From assembly GCA_028709985.1 (NCBI GenBank), contig JAQUTB010000110.1, positions 1-6,256 on the forward strand: a DNA stretch of 6,256 nt, in the 5' to 3' direction. The notes beneath the pieces are model-generated. The model was not told where the DNA came from and did not search any database. It saw nothing but the letters and a program-made list of their open reading frames with translations. Numbering within the stretch: the first letter of the stretch is position 1; every line of letters starts with the position of its first letter. The stretch comes from Dethiosulfovibrio sp. (GTDB lineage Bacteria > Synergistota > Synergistia > Synergistales > Dethiosulfovibrionaceae). Shown piece after piece: positions 1-4,471 of this stretch. Made by a program: the position numbers and the translations under genes.

Positions 1-981
1 GGATTTTCTGGCCTTATCGACGTCGAAGCCACATCCGTCGTCCATTATCTTTACGAAAAGCCTGTCGGACCTGATCGACAGTATCACGGTAATTCTCTCT
101 GGGTTGGCCTTCGCCAGGGCGTTGCCGATGGCCTGACGAGCTATTTTATAGGCGTTTGCGCCGACGTACTCCGGGATGGACTTCATAGGTCCAAGGGATT
201 TAACGACGACAGGTATCCCGTGCTTTTGAGAAAGGGATTCGGCCAGACGGACAAGGGCCACGTCCAGACCATCCTCTACGTCCCTTGGATAGAGCAGAAA
301 CAAAAAAGACCTGATTTCGTCCATGGTCTCCGACATCTGGGACTTGACCTTTCCCAGCTCCTGATAGGCCCTGTCTTGATGACCTCGGTCCATCAGGTGC
401 AGGGCGAAATCCATAGTCATCATGGCTCCGGCGAACCTCTGGGCTGGCCCATCGTGTATCTCCCTGGCAAGGCTGCGGCTCTCCCTCTCTACCAAACCAT
501 AGGCGAGAGCTAGACCGTCCTTCTCGGACGAATTTTCAGACCCCATCCTATCGTTCAGGACATCGAGAGCAAGACGAAATCTGGTGGCCATGACGTCGCT
601 CCTCTCGACCTGAGCTGCCACACGCCTTTCGTCCCTTTCAAGGTAATCCCTCATGTTTCGGAGGCCTTTTTCCCTCTCGGACAGGGCCGCCTTCGTCACC
701 ATAAAGCCCTCCGCCCTCTCGTAAACCTCCCTCTGCTCCGCCTCCCCGCCTGTCCTGACTATCTGTGACAGATCCGCTCTGGCCGCGAAATACGCCTTGG
801 TGCTGGCGTCCAGCTCCTCTATCACAGCCGAAAGCTCCTCTCTGACCTGTCTCAGTTCCCTCCTGATCGACTCAAGGCGGGTCAGCTCGTCCTTGCGAAA
901 GTCCGAGACAGTGTTGACGCTCTCTATCAGGTCCCTCTGGACCCTCTCTATGACCTGTTGAAGGGTATCCGATCTGTCCAT
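1..981 (-). CDS. DegS-like cytoplasmic sensor histidine kinase (3' end cut by window)
   Basis: Only the first 327 codons are present; the frame is open to base 1. No membrane segment or signal peptide is seen, so it should be cytoplasmic. Residues 1-165 are a charged, coiled-coil-like region resembling the DegS sensory domain. A HisKA_3 dimerisation and phosphoacceptor motif follows (REIHDGPAQ, His176, with the family's DxxxQ phosphatase motif at D177-Q181). The ATPase domain then begins, with an N-box Asn at 287 and the G1 motif DDGCG at 314-318; the remaining ATP-lid motifs lie outside the window. The family autophosphorylates and transfers phosphate to a NarL/DegU-type regulator, probably encoded further left. 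ATG at 981 is chosen because AGGAG (990-994) lies 8 bases upstream. The N-box is unusual: a Gln replaces the common Glu and the usual KHA is AKA. Assignment to the DegS-like family is firm; the signal is unknown. Confidence 0.9.
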   Translation of the reverse strand, partial: MDRSDTLQQVIERVQRDLIESVNTVSDFRKDELTRLESIRRELRQVREELSAVIEELDASTKAYFAARADLSQIVRTGGEAEQREVYERAEGFMVTKAALSEREKGLRNMRDYLERDERRVAAQVERSDVMATRFRLALDVLNDRMGSENSSEKDGLALAYGLVERESRSLAREIHDGPAQRFAGAMMTMDFALHLMDRGHQDRAYQELGKVKSQMSETMDEIRSFLFLLYPRDVEDGLDVALVRLAESLSQKHGIPVVVKSLGPMKSIPEYVGANAYKIARQAIGNALAKANPERITVILSIRSDRLFVKIMDDGCGFDVDKARKS

Positions 982-1024
982 CTGAATATCTCCTTTTGCA
1001 CAGGGACTGTCTACAAACGATCCA

Positions 1025-1030
1025 ATTATA
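1025..1030 (-). promoter_or_regulatory. Candidate -10 element for the DegS-like kinase gene
   Basis: The minus strand reads TATAAT, a perfect sigma-70 -10 hexamer, with the base triplet TAG directly before it. Initiation about 7 bases downstream would give a leader of roughly 37 bases that contains the AGGAG site. No convincing -35 hexamer is seen at 16-18 bases, so the promoter may be weak or activator-dependent. Confidence 0.45.
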
Positions 1031-1032
1031 CT
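1027..1032 (+). promoter_or_regulatory. Candidate -10 element for ribU
   Basis: TATACT on the plus strand overlaps the oppositely oriented TATAAT of the divergent kinase gene by four bases. The best -35 candidates (around 1004-1011) are poor. A start near base 1039 would place the upstream Shine-Dalgarno at 1057-1063 about 18 bases into the transcript. The call rests on one hexamer and its position. Confidence 0.4.
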
Positions 1033-1068
1033 ACTTTGTGCCAATAGTCGCATGTAGAAGGAGCCAGT

Positions 1069-1116
1069 ATGTGTAAAATATTAATGCAAAAGGATCTTCC
1101 CAAGGAGAAGTCATAG
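1069..1116 (+). CDS. Possible 15-codon upstream ORF in the ribU leader
   Basis: ATG at 1069 is preceded by GAAGGAG (1057-1063) at a spacing of 5 bases, one of the best ribosome binding sites in the window. The frame encodes MCKILMQKDLPKEKS and stops at TAG 1114-1116. An AAGGAG inside its 3' part (1102-1107) could serve a start at 1121, so reinitiation or coupling with ribU is conceivable. The peptide resembles no leader peptide known to me. It may be a regulatory upstream ORF, or a chance short frame behind a purine-rich run. Only the ribosome binding site supports it. Confidence 0.3.
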   Translation: MCKILMQKDLPKEKS

Positions 1117-1125
1117 TGATATGAT

Positions 1126-1144
1126 GGGCTTTAGCCCGGTTTTT
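1126..1144 (+). promoter_or_regulatory. Small leader hairpin with T-run before ribU
   Basis: GGGC and GCCC (1126-1129, 1134-1137) form a short hairpin followed by GG and five T (1140-1144), which resembles a weak intrinsic terminator. TAGCC (1132-1136) can instead pair with GGCTA (1145-1149), so two mutually exclusive hairpins exist. If ribU starts at 1169 this lies in the 5' leader and could be an attenuator; if it starts at 1121 it is coding sequence. It does not match the FMN riboswitch consensus. Confidence 0.25.
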
Positions 1145-1168
1145 GGCTACCAGAGAGGACATGAAAGG

Positions 1169-1768
1169 ATGAGAGCTTTGGAGGCAACCAAAAAGATCTG
1201 TACCACCAGAAAAATGGTATGCACGTCCCTCCTGTCCGCCATGGCGGCGGTCTTGATGTACATAGACACGGCCCTGCCTGTATTTCCGGTCTTTCTGAAG
1301 CTGGACATCTCCGACCTACCGGCGCTGATAGGGGCTTTCTCCTTCGGACCAGGGGCGGGCGTGCTCATAGAGGCGGTAAAAAACGTCATCCACTCCCTGT
1401 CGACATCAACCGGAGGGGTGGGCGAGCTAGCCAACTTCATCATGGGCAGCGCACTGGTGATACCGGCAGGGATTATATACTCCCGAAACAGGACTAAAAA
1501 AACGGCGGTCGCGGCCATGGTGGCAGGGATCGCCTCGATGGCGGCAGTAGCCGCACTGACCAACTTGCTCATACTGCTTCCGTTTTACTCAAGGTTCGTC
1601 CCGTTGGACAGGATCATAGAGCTGTCCTCGTCGATAATACCGATCATAGAAGACGTTCCCTCCCTGATCCTCTACGGGATAGTTCCCTTCAACCTGTTTA
1701 AAGGGGCCGTGGTGTCCTTCGTCACCTTTTTGCTCTACAAGAGGATAGGGGAAGTTCTCCCAGGCTAG
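1169..1768 (+). CDS. ribU: RibU-type riboflavin ECF transporter substrate-binding (S) component
   Basis: An integral membrane protein of about 199 residues, the usual RibU size. RibU binds riboflavin (and FMN in some members) and works with the shared EcfA/EcfA'/EcfT energy-coupling module; none of those genes is in the window. The recognisable features are the N-terminal LSAMAAVLMYID helix, then FLKLDISDLPALIGAFSFGP, the EAVKNVIH segment, the glycine-rich GGVGELANF loop, and a C-terminal PFNLFKGAVVSF helix, all in the order seen in Bacillus YpaA/RibU. The start is uncertain. ATG 1169 has GAGAGG 10 bases upstream and gives a family-like N terminus. ATG 1121 would add 16 residues (MMGFSPVFGYQRGHER) behind AAGGAG at a long 13-base spacing. 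The gene converges on the sensor kinase with overlapping stop codons. Family call confident, start less so. Confidence 0.9.
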   Translation: MRALEATKKICTTRKMVCTSLLSAMAAVLMYIDTALPVFPVFLKLDISDLPALIGAFSFGPGAGVLIEAVKNVIHSLSTSTGGVGELANFIMGSALVIPAGIIYSRNRTKKTAVAAMVAGIASMAAVAALTNLLILLPFYSRFVPLDRIIELSSSIIPIIEDVPSLILYGIVPFNLFKGAVVSFVTFLLYKRIGEVLPG

Positions 1769-3147
1769 CGTTTCAGTTCCCGCCTTATCCTTACGGTGAC
1801 CTCTAGGCCGCCTCCTTCGCGATTGGAGGCGGCTATATCCCCTCCACTGGCCTCCAGAGCCCTCTTGGCTATGGCTAGGCCGAGACCTACCCCACCGGAC
1901 TCCCTGTCCCTTGAGCTATCCTCCCTGAAAAACGGCCTAAATATAGCCTCCAAATTTTCCTGAGCCACGCCAGGTCCCCTGTCAGCAATAGACACCAATA
2001 CAGACTCTGACTCCACCGTGGCCCGTATCTCCACCGATGTCCCAGCCCCGGTGTGTCTTATGCCGTTTCTGACCACGTTTTCCACCGCACTCATAAGGGC
2101 ATCCCTGTAACCGGATATAGTCACATCCGGCAGAGGGTGAAGGACCACGTCCTTTCCCTGAGAGGTCGCCTCAAATCGACCGTCTCTGGCGATCGGTTCC
2201 AAAAGCTCCGCCAAAGGAAACCCAAGCATGTCCCCCCTGAAAGTGGCCTCCTGTCTGGCAAGGCCCAGGAGAGCCCCTATCATTCCGTTCATCCTGTGCG
2301 ACTCCCTCTCTATCCTGTCCACCAATGGCCCCAGGTCGGGCGACATCCTCCCTCTTAAAAGTTCAAGGGACAGATTGAGCCTGGTGAGGGGAGACCTCAG
2401 CTCATGAGAGATATCGCCCAGGAGCCTCTTTTGGCCCGTTATGGTCCTGTCGACCTGATCCGCCATGGAGTCGAAGTTTCGGGCAACCTGGCCTATCTCG
2501 TCGTCTGAGAACCGGGCCATATCCTGGGATCTAACGGACAGATCGCCCGACGCCAGGGATATAGAGGCCCGGCTCAGAGCCTCCAGGGGACGGGATATCT
2601 GTTTGGCCAGAAAATAGCTGACCGCCCCTCCAACGATCAAAAAGGCCATGAGATAGCACACCAAGGACAGGTAAAAGTGGTCTCTCGGGGGAAGGGCCCC
2701 AGGAAGGGCAAAGAAAGTGACTATATATGAGTTTCCCCTATGGGAAACGACCGTCTCGGTTACAGCAGGCAGCGAGGCCATCCAGGAAGGAGCTCTTCCC
2801 CTCTCCATTGGATGATGGTTTCGACCCCTTGCCGACTCCAGCTGACCGCCCAGGTCGTCCAGGATCACCGCCACTATCCTGCGTTTTTCCCTCAGATCCC
2901 CCAGCGCATCCCTCAGCGCCTCACCTCCTCGGTCCTCGTATATCCCCACCAAAGCCGGAGCCTCCCGTCTCAATGCCTGCCTTAGCTTCCCCTGCAAGGA
3001 TAGATCCAGAAGGCCCCAACGGGCCATGAGAGCCGTCAGGACGACGTGCATCAGCGAAGCCACGGCAACAGAGATCATAAAGCCGACGAATATGCGGCCA
3101 AAGAGGGTCTTCTTCCTCAAGAAGGGGTTAATCCATCGGCGCGGCAT
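1765..3147 (-). CDS. CpxA-like membrane sensor histidine kinase
   Basis: A 460-residue two-component kinase. Domain order: TM1 (about 16-40), an extracytoplasmic sensor region of about 115 residues, TM2 (about 158-181), HAMP (about 182-235), HisKA with the phosphoacceptor in GDISHELRSPLTRL (His248), then HATPase_c with N-box ENVVRN (around 356-361), G1 DRGPG (389-393), F-box FRPFF (403-407) and G2 GVGLGLA (419-425). All catalytic motifs are intact. ATG at 3147 is chosen because AGAAGG lies 8 bases upstream and TM1 follows directly; the open frame begins at 3252 but that extension lies inside the regulator gene and lacks a membrane segment. It overlaps the regulator gene by 20 bases, indicating coupled translation. 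The nearby Spy/CpxP-like gene suggests an envelope-stress or metal signal; this is inference. Confidence 0.93.
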   Translation of the reverse strand: MPRRWINPFLRKKTLFGRIFVGFMISVAVASLMHVVLTALMARWGLLDLSLQGKLRQALRREAPALVGIYEDRGGEALRDALGDLREKRRIVAVILDDLGGQLESARGRNHHPMERGRAPSWMASLPAVTETVVSHRGNSYIVTFFALPGALPPRDHFYLSLVCYLMAFLIVGGAVSYFLAKQISRPLEALSRASISLASGDLSVRSQDMARFSDDEIGQVARNFDSMADQVDRTITGQKRLLGDISHELRSPLTRLNLSLELLRGRMSPDLGPLVDRIERESHRMNGMIGALLGLARQEATFRGDMLGFPLAELLEPIARDGRFEATSQGKDVVLHPLPDVTISGYRDALMSAVENVVRNGIRHTGAGTSVEIRATVESESVLVSIADRGPGVAQENLEAIFRPFFREDSSRDRESGGVGLGLAIAKRALEASGGDIAASNREGGGLEVTVRIRRELKR

Positions 3148-3811
3148 AGAGATAGCCTTCTCCCCTGATTGTCCTGATCCTGTCGGAGCCGTCCCTGTGG
3201 GCCCCCAGCTTTTTCCTGAGGTTACTGACGTGCATATCCAGGCTTCTGTCAAAGGGAGAGCTGGACCGTTCCAGGACCTTCGTAAAAAGCTCGTCCCTGG
3301 ATATCACCCTTCCAACAGAGCGGAGGAGCGTCTCAAGGAGCCGAAACTCCATGGAGGTCATCTCCATTACCGTCCCATCCAGAAACACCTGTCTCGAGGG
3401 AACCACCATCTCCAGATCTCCCACCGTTAGCCGCTCCTTATCTGGCTGCCCACCGTGTCGTCTCAGGACCGCCCTGATCCGGGCCAGCAGTTCCCTGGGG
3501 CTGAAGGGCTTGGGAAGGTAGTCGTCCGCCCCCATCTCAAGGCCCAACACCCGGTCGACCTCGTCTCCCTTGGCGGTGAGCATAACCACGGGAACGGACG
3601 AGACCTTTCGTATTTCCCTGAGAACGTCAAAGCCGTTCTGCCCCGGCAACATGACGTCCAGGACCACAAGGTCGTATCTGCCCGTAATGGCCTCGGGGCC
3701 TCCCGTCCTGCCATCATGGCAGAGAGACACGGAGAAACCCTCCCCGGTGAGGTATTCCTGTAAAAGCTCCCCTAGCTCTTTATCGTCGTCTATAACCAGA
3801 ATTCTGTCCAT
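3128..3811 (-). CDS. OmpR/CpxR-family response regulator
   Basis: A 227-residue DNA-binding regulator. The receiver domain (about 1-118) has the acidic pair D9/D10, phosphoacceptor D52 (LVVLDVMLPGQNG), T79 and K101 of the KPF motif. The winged-helix output domain (about 125-222) contains MTSMEFRLLETLL and the FDRSLDMHVSNLRKKLG recognition-helix region, which is close to the CpxR form. It ends with the RTIRGEGYLY hairpin typical of the OmpR family. It should be phosphorylated by the kinase encoded directly downstream, with which it overlaps by 20 bases. The start at 3811 follows a full TAAGGAGGT site. A CpxR-box-like repeat before the spy-like gene makes that gene a likely target, and an imperfect repeat before this operon hints at autoregulation. 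Confidence 0.95.
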   Translation of the reverse strand: MDRILVIDDDKELGELLQEYLTGEGFSVSLCHDGRTGGPEAITGRYDLVVLDVMLPGQNGFDVLREIRKVSSVPVVMLTAKGDEVDRVLGLEMGADDYLPKPFSPRELLARIRAVLRRHGGQPDKERLTVGDLEMVVPSRQVFLDGTVMEMTSMEFRLLETLLRSVGRVISRDELFTKVLERSSSPFDRSLDMHVSNLRKKLGAHRDGSDRIRTIRGEGYLYAAPMD

Positions 3812-3817
3812 CGGTAC

Positions 3818-3826
3818 ACCTCCTTA
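3818..3826 (-). promoter_or_regulatory. Full-consensus ribosome binding site of the response regulator gene
   Basis: The minus strand reads TAAGGAGGT, complementary to the whole anti-Shine-Dalgarno, 6 bases before ATG 3811. It fixes the start and suggests efficient translation. A TAGAAT hexamer on the minus strand at 3837-3832 would place the transcript start within this site, so it is a doubtful -10; the operon's promoter remains unassigned. Confidence 0.8.
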
Positions 3827-3875
3827 GGTACATTCTAGCCTGCCAAGTAGGAAAACGCATCTGAACTGACACTTC

Positions 3876-3889
3876 TTTACCTACTCTAC
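3876..3889. promoter_or_regulatory. Imperfect CpxR-box-like repeat upstream of the regulator-kinase operon
   Basis: The plus strand has TTTAC (3876-3880) and TCTAC (3885-3889), that is GTAGA-N4-GTAAA on the minus strand. The CpxR box known from Escherichia coli is GTAAA-N5-GTAAA, so this site has one mismatch and a spacer one base short. Its location about 65 bases before the regulator gene would suit autoregulation. It is weak on its own and gains weight only from the better box before the spy-like gene. Confidence 0.25.
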
Positions 3890-3941
3890 GAGACGATGCC
3901 CAACAAGGTCGACAATCAAGCATTTTGAACAACTCAAGGGG

Positions 3942-3969
3942 TTGACGTAGCAAGAAAGGGGGGTATAAT
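3942..3969 (+). promoter_or_regulatory. Strong sigma-70 promoter driving the cobalamin riboswitch
   Basis: TTGACG (3942-3947) and a perfect TATAAT (3964-3969) are separated by 16 bases, the best promoter match in the window. A start near G3977 would place the riboswitch P1 stem about 14 bases into the RNA. It points away from the divergent regulator-kinase operon and is about 500 bases from the spy-like gene, with two terminators between. Confidence 0.8.
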
Positions 3970-3990
3970 GCTACTCGTAGATTGATCGAG

Positions 3991-4120
3991 TTCAGGTGTC
4001 AGGGAAGCCGGTTAGAATCCGGCGCGGACCCGCCACTGTGTACCCGACGCTTCGAGATACCACTGGGGAGACCCGGGAAGGCTCGATAGCGGATGAGGGA
4101 AGCCAGGATACCGGCCTGAA
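3991..4120 (+). ncRNA. Cobalamin (B12) riboswitch aptamer
   Basis: The closing P1 stem pairs TTCAGG (3991-3996) with CCTGAA (4115-4120). Inside, in the canonical order, are AGGGAAGCCGG (4001-4011) with its CCGG/CCGG hairpin, the GCGGACCCGCCACTGTG core (4024-4040), a P6-like pairing of CCCGACGC (4043-4050) with GCGGATGAGGG (4089-4099), the CCACTGGG and CCGGGAAGG elements, and the B12 box AGCCAGGATACCGGCC (4101-4116). All core conserved blocks are present, so the aptamer looks functional. The family binds adenosyl- or other cobalamins and usually represses B12 synthesis or transport genes, or B12-independent isozymes. Here no such gene follows: within 130 bases there is a terminator, then a second, then a spy-like gene with its own promoter signals. 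It may control a noncoding RNA, or be left over from gene loss. Confidence 0.95.
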
Positions 4121-4211
4121 TTTGAAGATCCATGATCCCTGCGAGGACTCGGGGTGACCGGCGAAGCGCCGTCGAGACGCGTCTCGGCTTGGTGTTTTCG
4201 TTGTTCTTTTC
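4121..4211 (+). other. Structured linker (expression platform) between riboswitch and first terminator
   Basis: No recognisable gene. It contains GATC-CAT-GATC (4127-4137), the hairpin CGGCG-AAG-CGCCG (4159-4171) and the palindrome CGAGACGCGTCTCG (4173-4186), followed by a T-rich stretch (4192-4210). The CGTCTC half (4180-4185) is complementary to GAGACG in the 5' arm of the terminator that follows (4213-4218), so it could act as an antiterminator. One of the hairpin loops may make the kissing contact with the aptamer that is typical of cobalamin riboswitches, but I could not assign it. Confidence 0.45.
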
Positions 4212-4246
4212 GGAGACGTCCTCAAGAGGGACGTCTCCTTTTTTTT
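4212..4246 (+). terminator. Intrinsic terminator 1 downstream of the B12 riboswitch
   Basis: GGAGACGTCC (4212-4221) pairs perfectly with GGACGTCTCC (4229-4238) around a 7-base loop, followed by eight T (4239-4246). It has no T-run on the minus strand, so it acts on plus-strand transcription. It begins about 90 bases after the aptamer, a distance that suits a riboswitch-controlled terminator. Confidence 0.9.
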
Positions 4247-4257
4247 GCCCTTCCTGC

Positions 4258-4279
4258 GCGTCCTGAAAGGATAGGACGC
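4258..4279 (+). other. Hairpin between the two terminators
   Basis: GCGTCCT (4258-4264) pairs with AGGACGC (4273-4279) around an 8-base loop. It lies in the roughly 50-base stretch that would be transcribed only when terminator 1 is read through. No T-run follows, so it is not a terminator. No confident coding frame is seen there. Confidence 0.4.
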
Positions 4280-4296
4280 ACTGTCTTTCCCCATCA

Positions 4297-4330
4297 CCCC
4301 CCTGCTGTGCAGGGGGGTTCCCCTTTTTTT
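4297..4330 (+). terminator. Intrinsic terminator 2
   Basis: CCCCCCTGC (4297-4305) pairs with GCAGGGGGG (4309-4317) around a TGT loop, a 9-bp GC-rich stem, followed by TT, CCCC and seven T (4318-4330). The interrupted T-tract makes it less ideal than terminator 1. It would end any transcript escaping terminator 1 and insulate the spy-like gene. Confidence 0.75.
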
Positions 4331-4350
4331 GTAGGAACCTTTCCCGTTCC

Positions 4351-4365
4351 TTTACATTACTTTAC
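4351..4365 (+). promoter_or_regulatory. CpxR-box-like direct repeat upstream of the spy-like gene
   Basis: TTTAC-ATTAC-TTTAC, i.e. GTAAA-N5-GTAAA on the minus strand, is an exact match to the CpxR box described in Escherichia coli. Its centre is about 53 bases before the predicted transcription start, a usual activator position. The linked CpxR-like regulator and the known Cpx control of spy and cpxP in enterobacteria support the assignment; binding itself is inferred. Confidence 0.6.
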
Positions 4366-4398
4366 CTCCCCTGTAAGGCACCTTGACCTACCCCGGGC

Positions 4399-4404
4399 TA
4401 GAAT
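4399..4404 (+). promoter_or_regulatory. Candidate -10 element for the spy-like gene
   Basis: TAGAAT, within GGGCTAGAAT, lies about 7 bases before a likely start near 4411 and gives a leader of about 60 bases. The best-looking -35 (TTGACC, 4383-4388) is only 10 bases away, too close to be used. The expected -35 position (around 4376-4381) is poor, which would fit a promoter that needs an activator bound at 4351-4365. Confidence 0.45.
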
Positions 4405-4471
4405 AGGGCCACAGAGACGAAGACGGGGCGAGCATCAAGTTCCCCCTAAAAAAAATCGGGAGGTATATGAC

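Noticed and set aside
1091..1168. FMN riboswitch upstream of ribU, suggested by AGGATCTTC at 1091-1099
   Set aside because: Only the first bases resemble the FMN aptamer; the GGGGCAGGGTGA and later conserved blocks are absent and the region is too short.
1147..1572. 141-codon minus-strand frame opposite ribU
   Set aside because: It lies antisense within a clear RibU coding frame, has no ribosome binding site and no family resemblance; it is a shadow frame.
3148..3252. 35-residue N-terminal extension of the sensor kinase
   Set aside because: It lies within the regulator's coding sequence; the internal ATG at 3147 has AGAAGG upstream and is followed directly by the first membrane segment.
4132..4266. 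44-codon ORF after the B12 riboswitch (begins MIPARTRGDRR)
   Set aside because: It has only a weak GAAG upstream, its sequence resembles no protein, and it reads through terminator 1. GC-rich sequence easily leaves such frames open. A B12-regulated peptide cannot be fully excluded.
4383..4404. TTGACC with TAGAAT as a complete sigma-70 promoter for the spy-like gene
   Set aside because: The spacing is 10 bases, far from the required 16-18, so the two hexamers cannot be used together.
4154..4471. Long in-frame extension of the spy-like gene upstream to a GTG at 4154
   Set aside because: It would run through two intrinsic terminators, the CpxR-like box and the -10. Its composition is Arg/Pro-rich with no domain, and the start at 4472 has a ribosome binding site and a signal peptide.
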